NCBI GenBank assembly: GCA_913774955.1
Contig: CAJYKV010000008.1
Location: forward strand, 124,001-188,000
Direction: 5' to 3'
From: an uncultured Acidovorax sp.
Lineage (GTDB): Bacteria > Pseudomonadota > Gammaproteobacteria > Burkholderiales > Burkholderiaceae_C
DNA: 64,000 bases
The position numbers and the translations under genes were made by a program. Positions 10,853 through 20,335 of this stretch are shown here, one piece after another. The notes under the pieces are model-generated. The model saw only the letters and a program-made list of their open reading frames with translations. It was not told where the DNA came from and did not search any database. Numbering within the stretch: the stretch's first letter is position 1; the number at the start of each line of letters is the position of its first letter.

Positions 10853-10854
10853 GG

Positions 10855-11781
10855 TCAGCCGGCGTCCGGGCCGTCGCCCACGGGCACGGGCGAGACCTTG
10901 AACCAGCGCACCGCCCCGCCCTTCGTGTGCAGCACGATGAAGCGCAGGCCCGCCAGGTCGAGCGACTCGCCGCGGCGCGGCGCATGGCCGAGTTCGTGCG
11001 CGATCAGGCCGCCGATGGTGTCGAACTCCTCGTCCCGGTCGCTGCCTTCGATCGCGGGCAGGTCGAACGCCTCGGCCACGCGCTCCACGGGGGTGTCGCC
11101 GCTCACGCGGTAGGTGCGGTCGGCCAGCGCGAAGATGTCGCCTTCGTCTTCGGGAATGTCGAATTCGTCTTCGATCTCGCCCACGATCTGCTCCAGCACG
11201 TCCTCGATGGTGACGAGGCCGGCCACGCGGCCGAACTCGTCGATTACCACCGCCATGTGGATGCGGTTGGCGCGGAATTCGCGCAGCAGGTCGTTCAGGC
11301 CCTTGCTCTCGGGCACGTACACCACGGAGCGCAGCAGCGCCCGGAGGTTCAGCTCGGGCGCCCGCTGCAGCTTCAGCAGATCCTTCGCCATCAGGATGCC
11401 GATGATGTTCTCGCGCTCGCCCTGGTAGACGGGAAAGCGCGAGTGCGCCGTGTCGATCACCTGGTGGAGCAGCGGCTCGTAGGGTGAATCGATGTCGATC
11501 AGGTCCATGCGGGGCGCGGGCACCATCACGTCGCTGGCCGTCATCTCGGCCATGCGCAGCACACGCTCCAGCATCACGCGGGCGTCGCCGTTGATGACGT
11601 CGTTGTCCTCCGCCTCGGCCAGTGTGGCGATCAGTTCGTCCTTGGAGTCCGGGCCGGGATGGATGAATTCGAGGAAGCGCTGCAGGAGCGTGCGCTTGTC
11701 TTCACGGTCGGACGGGCGCGCGGGATGGGGGTCGGACACGGTCTCGGGGTGCAGGACGTGCGGTGGTTGCGAGGGCTCCAA
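10855..11781 (-). CDS. corC: CorC/HlyC-family CBS-domain protein
   Basis: This 308-residue cytoplasmic protein has an acidic N-terminal region (DELIATLAEAEDNDVINGD) and a pair of CBS domains (about 80-200, starting at the signature ASDVMVPAPRMDLIDID). The C-terminal CorC_HlyC domain (about 225-300) contains ERVAEAFDLP and LIAHELGHAPRRGES. The family (YbeX in E. coli) has been linked to Mg/Co efflux and ribosome-related functions; the exact role is unsettled. It is encoded immediately before lnt. Confidence 0.9.
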   Translation of the reverse strand: MEPSQPPHVLHPETVSDPHPARPSDREDKRTLLQRFLEFIHPGPDSKDELIATLAEAEDNDVINGDARVMLERVLRMAEMTASDVMVPAPRMDLIDIDSPYEPLLHQVIDTAHSRFPVYQGERENIIGILMAKDLLKLQRAPELNLRALLRSVVYVPESKGLNDLLREFRANRIHMAVVIDEFGRVAGLVTIEDVLEQIVGEIEDEFDIPEDEGDIFALADRTYRVSGDTPVERVAEAFDLPAIEGSDRDEEFDTIGGLIAHELGHAPRRGESLDLAGLRFIVLHTKGGAVRWFKVSPVPVGDGPDAG

Positions 11782-11807
11782 GGATAGCGGATGCCCGTGA
11801 CGCGGCC

Positions 11808-12476
11808 TCAGGCGGCCGGTGGCCCGCCGCTGCGCGCGGCCTGCATGCCCGCGAGAAAGGCGCGGAACTGGCGCGCCTGGCGCTTGAGCTGGTAGTCCAT
11901 CTCGGCCAGGCGGTGCACCACCTTCTGCGCCATGCGCGAGTGCAGGCCCGCGGGCGGAATCTCGAGATAGGCCTCGGATTCGGAGCCGTCGCGGCGCACC
12001 ACGGCGCCGGCATTGCGCGCGATGCGCAGCATGGCGGTGTTCTCGCTCAGCGCGTGGATGAACACCATGCGCACGTCGCGGTTGCGCGCGTGCATCACGG
12101 CACGCTCGAAGAGCCGCGCGCCAAAGCCGCGGCCGCGCGCCTGGGCCAGCACGGAGACGCCGAACTCGGCGCAGCTGCGGTGCTCGGCTTCGTCGCCGTA
12201 GGCGAGGTGGGCGACGGCGATGAGTTCGAGCCGCCGGTTGTAGATGCCGAAGACTTCGTCGCGCACGAAATCGAGCTGCTGCACATAGCGCAGCACCTGC
12301 TCGTCCGATGCCGCATAGCCGAACCGCAGGTAGCGGTCGCCGGGCTCCAGCCGCAGCAGGTGCGCGGCGATCCGGCCCCGTTGCTCCGGCCCCAGCGAGC
12401 GGATGGGCACCACGACGGGCACGCCGCGCGGTGCGGCGCGTCGGGGGGCATGGGACTCGGCGGGTGGGGCGGACAT
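11808..12476 (-). CDS. GNAT-family N-acetyltransferase
   Basis: This 222-residue protein has the GNAT fold. The acetyl-CoA pyrophosphate loop reads VSVLAQARGRGFGARLFERA (Q/R-x-x-G-x-G/A type), preceded by a beta strand with AVAHLAYG and followed by MVFIHALSENTAMLRIARNAG, typical of motif B. The first 20 residues are Ala/Pro-rich and unconserved, so the true start could be somewhat downstream. The acceptor substrate cannot be told. It sits upstream of corC on the same strand with a 26-base gap. Confidence 0.8.
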   Translation of the reverse strand: MSAPPAESHAPRRAAPRGVPVVVPIRSLGPEQRGRIAAHLLRLEPGDRYLRFGYAASDEQVLRYVQQLDFVRDEVFGIYNRRLELIAVAHLAYGDEAEHRSCAEFGVSVLAQARGRGFGARLFERAVMHARNRDVRMVFIHALSENTAMLRIARNAGAVVRRDGSESEAYLEIPPAGLHSRMAQKVVHRLAEMDYQLKRQARQFRAFLAGMQAARSGGPPAA

Positions 12477-12635
12477 GCCGTGATTTTAGGGTTTTCCCCT
12501 AAGAATGAGGCCGCCGTGGGGCGGATGCGACGGCCCGCTCCGCCACCAGAAAGCCATGCACCGAACTGCCGTCCGGCGCGGCGGAGCCTCACCGTTTCGC
12601 TATGCATTGCATAGCGGACCACTGTCGCCAAGGTG

Positions 12636-13118
12636 TCACACCGGTACGGCGGTGGTGCTCTTCACCCGGTCGAGCACGAAGCTGGTCTTGCAATCCTGCA
12701 CGCTGGGGTGCTTGAGCAGCGTGTCCATGATGAAACGGCTGTAGTGCGCCATGTCGGCCACCACCACGCGCAGCAGATAGTCCATCTCGCCGGTGAGCGC
12801 GGAGCATTCCACCACCTCCGGCCAGGTCTGCACGCTGGCGCGGAAGAGGTCCATGGGATTGCGCTTGTGGCTCTCGGTGTGCTTTTCGAGCCGCACGTTC
12901 AGGTAGGCGGTGAGGCCCAGGCCGACGGCCTCGGGCCGCACCAGGGCGACGTAGCGGCTGATCACCCCCGCGTCTTCCAGGCGCTTGGCACGCCGCAGCA
13001 CGGCACTGGGCGACAGGCCGACCTGTTCGCCGATGACGTCGTAGGTTTCGCGGCCATTTTCCTGAAGGCAGCGCAGGATGGCCCGATCGAGCCGGTCCAG
13101 TGCGTGGGAAGCGCTCAT
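12636..13118 (-). CDS. Lrp/AsnC-family transcriptional regulator
   Basis: This 160-residue protein has an N-terminal winged helix (LDRLDRAILRCLQENGRETY, then LSPSAVLRRAKRLEDAGVI). It continues into an alpha/beta RAM ligand-binding domain (from VGLGLTAYLNVRLEKHTESH to the C-terminus). These regulators usually bind amino acids and form octamers on DNA. I start at the ATG at 13118, which places the HTH at the usual distance. It is divergent from the secreted lipase operon; whether it controls the lipase or the nearby hppD/phhA genes is open. Confidence 0.9.
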   Translation of the reverse strand: MSASHALDRLDRAILRCLQENGRETYDVIGEQVGLSPSAVLRRAKRLEDAGVISRYVALVRPEAVGLGLTAYLNVRLEKHTESHKRNPMDLFRASVQTWPEVVECSALTGEMDYLLRVVVADMAHYSRFIMDTLLKHPSVQDCKTSFVLDRVKSTTAVPV

Positions 13119-13225
13119 GGCACAGGATTCTACGAAGCCTTGCCTGCCCTGCACAGCCATGGGCGGCAGCCCGCGGGTTTCTACCCAGTGGAAACTCGGC
13201 CGTATCTACTGGACAATTCCATCAG

Positions 13226-13249
13226 AAAAAAGAACGCCCGTTCTTTTTT
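13226..13249. repeat. perfect 10-bp inverted repeat in the lipase leader
   Basis: AAAAAAGAAC and GTTCTTTTTT are exact reverse complements around a 4-base loop, with one more T after. The element lies 51 bases before the lipase ATG and 107 bases before the regulator start. It could act as an operator, or in RNA as an early intrinsic terminator or attenuator. Confidence 0.8.
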
Positions 13250-13300
13250 TCGCGTCTGCTCGTTCTCTTCCTGCCCGTCACGCAACCCAAGGAGATTTCC

Positions 13301-14281
13301 ATGCACGCAATCCTTCGCCGCCTCGGGCGGCTCGGGCGGCTCGGCCGGCTTGCCGCCGGCGCCACGCTCGCCCTGGCGCTCGCCGCCCCGGCCGCCCAGG
13401 CACAGCCGATCTCGCCGAACCCATCCAGCCAACCGGGCTACACGCACACCCGCTACCCGATCGTGCTGGTGCACGGCCTGCTGGGCTTCAAGACCCTGCT
13501 CGGCGTGGACATGTTCTACGGCATCCCCGAGGCCCTGCAGCGCGATGGCGCCCAGGTCTTCGTAGCGCAGGTGTCGGGCGCCAACAGCTCCGAAGTGCGG
13601 GGGGAGCAGCTGCTCGCGCAGGTCAAGGACATCCTGGCGATCACCGGCGCAGCCAAGGTGAACCTGATCGGCCATTCGCACGGCGGCCCCACCGTCCGCT
13701 ACGTGGCCGGCGTGGCCCCGCAATTGGTGGCTTCGGTCACGTCGGTCGGAGGCGTCAACCGGGGTTCGCGCGTGGCCGATCTCGTGCGCGGCGGCCTGCC
13801 GCCCGGCTCAGTGCAGGAATCCGTGGCCAACGAGGCCGTCAAGGGACTCGCCCAGTTGATGGGCGTGCTCTCGGGCGCGCCGGATTACCCGCAGGTCCCC
13901 AAGGCCGCGCTCGATTCCCTGACGACCGCCGGTGCGGCCGACTTCAACCGCCGCTTCCCCGAAGGGCTGGCAGACGGCTGCGGCGACGGCCCGTCGGTGG
14001 TCAACGGCGTGCGCTACTACTCCTGGACCGGCAACCGCGCGCTCACCAACCCGCTGGACCCGAGCGACGGCCCGCTGGCGCTGCTCTGGCCGGTGCATGG
14101 CGAAGCCAACGACGGTCTCGTGGCCGTCTGCTCGTCGCGCCTGGGCAAGCATCTCGGCGACTACCGCCAGAACCATCTGGACGAAATCAACCATTTCGTG
14201 GGCCTGCGGGATCTGTTCTCCATCGATCCGGTCACGCTCTACCGCCAGCACGCCAACCGCCTGAAGCAGCAGGGGCTCTGA
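13301..14281 (+). CDS. secreted triacylglycerol lipase (family I)
   Basis: This 326-residue lipase has a signal peptide (LAAGATLALALAAPAAQA, cleavage near residue 34) and the oxyanion strand IVLVHGLLGF. Its nucleophile is Ser126 in GHSHGG; the acid is Asp271 in GEANDGLV and the base His292 in NHLDE, with Asp294 a likely calcium ligand. Cys227 and Cys277 match the single disulfide of Pseudomonas/Burkholderia class I lipases. The enzyme is predicted to be folded in the periplasm and secreted by a type II system. AAGGAGA lies 8 bases before the ATG at 13301. Its foldase gene follows after four bases. Confidence 0.93.
   Translation: MHAILRRLGRLGRLGRLAAGATLALALAAPAAQAQPISPNPSSQPGYTHTRYPIVLVHGLLGFKTLLGVDMFYGIPEALQRDGAQVFVAQVSGANSSEVRGEQLLAQVKDILAITGAAKVNLIGHSHGGPTVRYVAGVAPQLVASVTSVGGVNRGSRVADLVRGGLPPGSVQESVANEAVKGLAQLMGVLSGAPDYPQVPKAALDSLTTAGAADFNRRFPEGLADGCGDGPSVVNGVRYYSWTGNRALTNPLDPSDGPLALLWPVHGEANDGLVAVCSSRLGKHLGDYRQNHLDEINHFVGLRDLFSIDPVTLYRQHANRLKQQGL
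13322..13348 (+). repeat. 9-bp tandem repeat inside the lipase signal peptide
   Basis: Two exact copies of CTCGGGCGG and a third with one mismatch lie head to tail in frame. They encode three successive Leu-Gly-Arg units in the basic n-region of the signal peptide. A change in copy number would keep the frame. Confidence 0.8.
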
Positions 14282-14285
14282 TCCG

Positions 14286-15257
14286 ATGGCAGGCATCCGC
14301 GGGCGGGCAGCCGCCACGGCGCTCCCGGCAGCGCTGCTGGTCCTGGGCGTGAGCGCATGGTTCGCCCTGCGAGCCCCGGGGGTGGACGGCAGTGCCGGCA
14401 CGCCCCCGTCCGCAGCCCGGGACGCCGGCGCCCCGGGCCGGGCAGCCGGTGCGGCGGACGCGGCGGGCACGGCCTTCCTGGCGCCGCGCCCGCCGGGGCC
14501 GCTCGCCGATCCGCTGCTGGTTCCCGGCCTGCGCTATGCGATCGACGCGTTTCTGAACGATGCCCTGGAAGGCGGCGCCACGGAGGATCCGCAGGAGATC
14601 AAGCGCCGCCTGCGGGCCCTGGCGGACCGGCATTTCGCCGCCGATGTGCGGGAGCGGGCCCTGGCCCTGGCGCTGCGCTACGTCGATTACCGCGCCGCGC
14701 TGGGCAGCGTGCCGCCGCCGGCCGACATGTCGGATGCGAACGCGGTGCGCACGGCCATGCAGGCGCGCGACAGCCTGCGCCAGCAGTTCTTCGAACCGGC
14801 GGAGTACGAGGCGCTGTTCGCCGAGGAAGCCGCGCTGGACCGCCACACCCTGGCCCGGATGGACATCGCCGGTGACCGCACGCTCACCGCATCGCAGCGG
14901 GCCGAGGCGATGCGCGCCGCCGACGCCGCCCTGCCCGAGCCCCTGCGCGCCGCGCGCCAGGCGTCCGTCGCGCACCTGGCAGCGGCCGACCAGACCGCCG
15001 ACCTGAACGCGCGCAACGCCGACGATGCCACCCGGTACGCGGAGCGCAGCGCGCGGTACGGCGAGGCCGCGGCCCAGGCGCTCGCCCGCCGCGACGACGA
15101 GGAGCGCCAGTGGCAAAGTCGCCTGGACCAGTACCAGCAGGCCCGGGCCGCCACGGGCGAAGGCCCGGCGCTGCAGCAGCTGCGCCAGCAGCTCTTCACG
15201 CCCGCGGAGCGGCTGCGCGTGGACGCGGCGCTCGCACTGCGCGGCGCCGGCGGCTGA
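14286..15257 (+). CDS. lipase-specific foldase (Lif family), divergent
   Basis: This 323-residue protein has a single N-terminal membrane anchor (about 8-28) and an Ala/Pro-rich linker to residue 70. An almost wholly helical, charged domain follows, as in lipase-specific foldases that hold class I lipases during periplasmic folding. The conserved Lif motif RxxFDY(F/C)LSA is represented by R83-YAIDAFLNDA, so only Arg, Asp and Leu of the core are kept. Position four bases downstream of the lipase gene is the strongest argument for the assignment. Other family-like blocks are FFEPAEYEALFAEE and FTPAERLRVDAAL. Confidence 0.85.
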   Translation: MAGIRGRAAATALPAALLVLGVSAWFALRAPGVDGSAGTPPSAARDAGAPGRAAGAADAAGTAFLAPRPPGPLADPLLVPGLRYAIDAFLNDALEGGATEDPQEIKRRLRALADRHFAADVRERALALALRYVDYRAALGSVPPPADMSDANAVRTAMQARDSLRQQFFEPAEYEALFAEEAALDRHTLARMDIAGDRTLTASQRAEAMRAADAALPEPLRAARQASVAHLAAADQTADLNARNADDATRYAERSARYGEAAAQALARRDDEERQWQSRLDQYQQARAATGEGPALQQLRQQLFTPAERLRVDAALALRGAGG

Positions 15258-15464
15258 CCCGCGCCCGGCGGGGTGGCCGGCACCCTTCTGCCCGTGGCCT
15301 GCTGCCCCGGCACGCCGTGGCGGAAGGATGGCGTGACAACACCCGATCCCGCAGTTTTCCTGCGCCAAAGCAGCGCGACCGCACTGCTTTCGCCAGAAAC
15401 ATGAGCATGCGAGCCCCTACAGTGGCATGACGCAGATCAATGCGCCAACCCCCGGAGACAACGC

Positions 15465-16601
<1,137 letters not shown>

Positions 16602-16694
16602 ACACATTGCCTGTCCGATTGATGTAACCAACTGCGCCGGCAGCGGACCCGTCTCTATACTGCGCCCTCCCCAAGAGCACGGAGAGAGACACCC

Positions 16695-17663
16695 ATGTTG
16701 CGCCGTAGTTACATCCTGGCCGCCATTCTGGCGGGCGCTGCCTGCGCAGTGCATGCGCAGAACGCGTCCGCACCGCTGACCATCGTGGTTCCCTACCCGG
16801 CGGGAGGTCCGCTGGACACGTCCGCGCGCATCCTCGCAGAGGGCGTGCGCGGCACGCTGGGGACCGTGGAGGTGGTAAACAAGCCGGGGGCCGGCGGCAA
16901 CACCGGCGCGGACATGGTGGCGAAGGCGCCCAAGGATGCGAACCTGCTGGTGATGGGCGCGGTGGCCACGCACGCGGTGAATCCGTGGCTCTACAAGGGC
17001 TTCCCGTACGACCCGCTGCGCGACTTCAAGCCGATCGCCCTGGTGGCGCGCACGCCCAACGTGCTGGTGATGGGCGCGGAGCAGGCGAAGTCGCTGAACA
17101 TCGGGACGACGGCCGATCTGGTGCAGTACCTGAAGAAGCACCCGGACCAGCTCAAGTACGGCTCGGGGGGCAACGGCAGCATCGGCCACATCGCGGCCGA
17201 GATGCTGAAGTCGCTCACCAACACGCGCGTGGCGCACGTGCCCTTCCAGGGCGCCGCTCCGGCACTGAAGGCGCTGCAGGCGGGCGAGGTGTCGTTCGTG
17301 TTCGACAACCTCGCGTCGTCGCTGCCGCTCATCCAGTCCGGCAAGCTGAAGGCGCTGGGCGTCACCACGCTCGGCCGCGACGACGAGCTGCCGGACGTGC
17401 GCAGCATCAACGACGAGGTGCCGGGCTTCAACGTGGTCACGTGGTTCGGGCTGTTCGCCCCGGCTTCGCTGCCGGACGACGCGGCCCGCAGGTACGCGAC
17501 CGCCTTCACCACGGCGATGCATGCGCCCGCGAGCGCCGCGAAGCTGAAGAAGATGGGTCTGGATGCGGAAGACCTCACGCTGGCGTCGTTCGGCCAGTTC
17601 GTGCGTTCCGAACACGCCAAGTACGGCTTCTTGATCAAGGCCGCGAAGATCAAGCTGGATTGA
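16695..17663 (+). CDS. Bug-family (TctC-like) periplasmic binding protein
   Basis: This 322-residue protein has a signal peptide (YILAAILAGAACAVHAQ) and the Bug signature TIVVPYPAGGPLDTSAR near the mature N-terminus, then VEVVNKPGAGGNTGADMVAKA. Bug proteins bind small carboxylates for tripartite tricarboxylate transporters, and Comamonadaceae carry very many orphan copies. No tctA/tctB genes are nearby. Its place between hppD and phhA suggests an aromatic or keto-acid ligand, but that is only a guess from position. A TATACT at 16657-16662 could be its -10 element. Confidence 0.92.
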   Translation: MLRRSYILAAILAGAACAVHAQNASAPLTIVVPYPAGGPLDTSARILAEGVRGTLGTVEVVNKPGAGGNTGADMVAKAPKDANLLVMGAVATHAVNPWLYKGFPYDPLRDFKPIALVARTPNVLVMGAEQAKSLNIGTTADLVQYLKKHPDQLKYGSGGNGSIGHIAAEMLKSLTNTRVAHVPFQGAAPALKALQAGEVSFVFDNLASSLPLIQSGKLKALGVTTLGRDDELPDVRSINDEVPGFNVVTWFGLFAPASLPDDAARRYATAFTTAMHAPASAAKLKKMGLDAEDLTLASFGQFVRSEHAKYGFLIKAAKIKLD

Positions 17664-17720
17664 AGCGCGGGGCGGCCCGGGCATGGGCGGTCCTGCTTTT
17701 GACAAAAAAGGAGACATGCC

Positions 17721-18560
17721 ATGGGACAAGCCCCCGTCGTCTACGGTCAAGCCGACCGCCCGCCGCGCGGCGATTACGCACGCGCCGGCAGCGACTACAC
17801 ATGCGCGCAGGACTACGCGGCCTACACGCCGCAGGACCACGACACCTACCGGCGGCTCTACGCGCGCCAGTCGGCGCTGCTGCCGGGACGCGCGAGCGAG
17901 GCCTTCATCGCCGCCCTGCCCTCGCTGGGCGCGAGCGACCGCATCCCGCGCTTCGACGAGATCAACGAGCGGCTGCAGCGCGCCACCGGCTGGGAGATCG
18001 TGGGCGTTCCGGGGCTGATCCCCGAGGTGCCGTTCTTCACGCTGCTCGCGAACCGCAAGTTCCCGGTGACGGACTGGATCCGCACGCCCGGGGAGTTCGA
18101 CTACATCGTCGAGCCGGACATCTTCCACGACCTGTTCGGCCACGTGCCGCTGCTTTTCAATCCGGTGTTCGCCGATTACGTGCAGCGCTACGGCCAGGGC
18201 GGCCTGAAGGCGCACGGCCTGGGCGCCTGCGAGATGCTCTCGCGCCTCTACTGGTACACGATCGAATTCGGCCTGATCCGCGAACGCGGCGCCCTGCGCG
18301 CGTACGGGGCGGGCATCCTCAGTTCGTCGGGCGAGCTGGAATATTCGGTGAACAGCCCCGAGCCGCAGCGCCTGCCGCTGCAGCTGGAGCGCACCATGCG
18401 CACCCGCTACAAGATCGACACCTACCAGCAGACCTACTTCGTGATCGACAGCTTCGAGCAGCTGTTCCACATGACCGAGCCGGACTTCGCGCCGGTCTAC
18501 GACCGCCTGCGCGGGCAGGCCGAGTTCGCCGCGGACGAGCGCGACGCCGTGGCGGCCTGA
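17721..18560 (+). CDS. phhA: phenylalanine-4-hydroxylase
   Basis: This 279-residue monomeric-type bacterial phenylalanine hydroxylase makes tyrosine from phenylalanine using tetrahydropterin and iron. The iron ligands are His136 and His141 in DIFHDLFGHVPLLF and Glu182 in YWYTIEFGLI. The start at 17721 is fixed by AAAAAAGGAGA seven to eight bases upstream. No carbinolamine dehydratase (phhB) lies next to it. Together with hppD, 1.1 kb upstream, it forms part of an aromatic amino acid degradation cluster. Confidence 0.96.
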   Translation: MGQAPVVYGQADRPPRGDYARAGSDYTCAQDYAAYTPQDHDTYRRLYARQSALLPGRASEAFIAALPSLGASDRIPRFDEINERLQRATGWEIVGVPGLIPEVPFFTLLANRKFPVTDWIRTPGEFDYIVEPDIFHDLFGHVPLLFNPVFADYVQRYGQGGLKAHGLGACEMLSRLYWYTIEFGLIRERGALRAYGAGILSSSGELEYSVNSPEPQRLPLQLERTMRTRYKIDTYQQTYFVIDSFEQLFHMTEPDFAPVYDRLRGQAEFAADERDAVAA

Positions 18561-18758
18561 CGGTCCATCCGCCGCGCGGTGCGGGGCGCAAAGGGAAGCC
18601 CTCCCCCTCAGGCCTTCGCGCGCATGGCAGGGGCTTCGCATGCCCGGCACGGCGGCGCCGCGGCGCGGCGAACATGGCGGCACCCATCCCCATTGCCCGC
18701 CGCCAGGGGGCGCCGCGCACGGTGCGCAGTCTCTTCCCGCGGCGCGAGAAAGCCGCCC

Positions 18759-19145
18759 ATGCCGCGTGTCACCGGCGTTTCCTCACTGCTTCTGCGCCCC
18801 CCGTCCGGCCTGTCGCCGGAATCGCTGGCGGGCGGCGTCGCCCCCGTGGCGCCGGTCGTCCGGCGCTTTCCCTCCCCGGCACCGGAACCCACGGTGGCCG
18901 GCATCGACCGCCGCACCGCATCGTCGGCGTCGATGCCGCCGCGCTCCGCGGCCGGCCGGCTGGCGGGACTGGAGGGCTTCGTCCGGCACGGCCGGCTGCC
19001 GCGGGAATTCCAGCCCCCGGGGCCCATGCGGGCCGCGCGCCAAGCGACCCACGCGGCACCCCTCTGGAGCCCGCGCCCCGCGGCCGAAGCGCTGCTGGCG
19101 GCGCGCTCGGGCGCACTCCTGCAGCGGCGGCCCGCGGCGGCCTGA
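18759..19145 (+). CDS. hypothetical protein, Pro/Ala/Arg-rich
   Basis: This frame of 128 codons lies in an otherwise empty 635-base gap between phhA and the convergent alpha/beta hydrolase gene. Nearly all its codons end in G or C, as in real genes here, but opposite-strand frames are also open. The protein is rich in Pro, Ala, Arg and Ser, with no signal peptide, membrane segment or motif that I recognise. The codons GCG-GCG-GCC before the stop and the lack of a clear ribosome site make it uncertain. The 198 bases before it hold only GC-rich sequence. Confidence 0.4.
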   Translation: MPRVTGVSSLLLRPPSGLSPESLAGGVAPVAPVVRRFPSPAPEPTVAGIDRRTASSASMPPRSAAGRLAGLEGFVRHGRLPREFQPPGPMRAARQATHAAPLWSPRPAAEALLAARSGALLQRRPAAA

Positions 19146-19195
19146 CGTCGGCGCACCCCGCACCCTGCTGGATGGGGCGACACGCCCTCACGCCT

Positions 19196-20116
19196 TCACG
19201 GCTGCGCGGCGATCTCCAGGCAGGCACGCACCACGTCCGGGTGGAAGGCCATGTGCACATGGGCGGCGCCGGGCACTAGCCGGTTGTCCGCGCCCGCCAG
19301 CGTGGCGGTCGCGGCGGGATACACCACGTTGTCGCAGTCTGAATAAAAGCAGGTGAAGCGCGCGCGCACGGCCGGCGTCTCGGACGCGGCCAGGGCCTCG
19401 AGCCACGGATGGCCGGGCACCATCTGCCGGCCGTTGTCCGAGCGGCTGAAGCGGGCCGCCTCCGTGCCGGCATGCGGCGCGCCCAGGGTGACCACGCGGT
19501 GCACGCGGCCGACGCCGGCTGCACCGCACTGCCGCAGCCAGGCGCGCACGGCCAGGCCGCCCATGCTGTGGCCGATCACGACCGGGGGCCGGCCCGTGGC
19601 ATCCGCCACCCGCCGCACGGCGGCGTCGATGGTGGCGGCGTAGCCGTCGATCCCGCCGAACGGCGGCTCCAGCGTGACGGCCGCGAAGGCATGGCCGCGG
19701 CGGCGCAGCAGCGCGAACCAGGGCATCCAGAAACCGCGGTTGCAGAGAAAGCCGTGCACCAGCACCACGCCGCGCGGCGCCGGGTCCGCGCCGTTCGCCG
19801 GGGCCGGCGGAAGCCAGTCGGGCACGGCGGCATGGCGGAACGGCTGCCACCAGCCGAACACCCGGCCGGCCCACTGCGTTTCCGCCCACCAGGCGCGCAG
19901 CACGCGCCCGGCCGGCGGCGCGGGCACCGGGCCGTCCCGGTTGGCGCGCAGCATCAGCACGAACTGCAGGCCGAGCCAGACCCGGGGGCCGAGCAGCCAC
20001 AGCCCCGCCCCCACGATCGCCCAGGCCGGCGAATGCGGCCAGAGCCAGACCGCCCATCCCGCCGCGCCGGCGAGCTGCGCCGCCACCAACCACCGCTGCC
20101 ATCCTGCATTCGTCAC
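19196..20116 (-). CDS. alpha/beta-hydrolase, membrane-anchored
   Basis: This 306-residue protein has two hydrophobic N-terminal segments (about 8-25 and 30-55), then an alpha/beta-hydrolase domain. The oxyanion strand reads GVVLVHGFLCNRGFWMPW, the nucleophile elbow GHSMGG, and TLGAPHAGTEAARF is typical of lipase/PGAP1-like esterases. A late histidine in AAHVHMAFH can serve as base. The substrate is probably an ester or lipid at the membrane; nothing more specific can be said. It is divergent from the acyl-CoA ligase gene, with 219 bases between them that must hold both promoters. Confidence 0.85.
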   Translation of the reverse strand: MTNAGWQRWLVAAQLAGAAGWAVWLWPHSPAWAIVGAGLWLLGPRVWLGLQFVLMLRANRDGPVPAPPAGRVLRAWWAETQWAGRVFGWWQPFRHAAVPDWLPPAPANGADPAPRGVVLVHGFLCNRGFWMPWFALLRRRGHAFAAVTLEPPFGGIDGYAATIDAAVRRVADATGRPPVVIGHSMGGLAVRAWLRQCGAAGVGRVHRVVTLGAPHAGTEAARFSRSDNGRQMVPGHPWLEALAASETPAVRARFTCFYSDCDNVVYPAATATLAGADNRLVPGAAHVHMAFHPDVVRACLEIAAQP

Positions 20117-20335
20117 GTCGTGTCCTCCGCTGCCGGAAACGATGGTCCCCGGCGCACGGGGCCGATCATGTCACGCAGGAGACCCGCGGCCGGGTGCGCC
20201 CGCCCGACCCTGGGGCTGACCCGATGGACAGCCGCCCGGCGGTTTCCACAATCGATGGCGGCCCGCGCCGAAGGGCGTGCCCGCACTCCCGCATCCACCC
20301 GCCACCGCCCGGCAGAACACGAAGGAAAGACATCC

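Noticed and set aside
16619-16662. TTGATG and TATACT as a promoter for the Bug protein gene
   Set aside because: The two elements are about 32 bases apart, far from the usual 17; only the TATACT remains as a possible -10.
16985-19279. A 764-codon open frame on the plus strand spanning three genes
   Set aside because: It runs out of frame through the Bug protein gene and phhA, both of which have clear catalytic or family motifs in their own frames.
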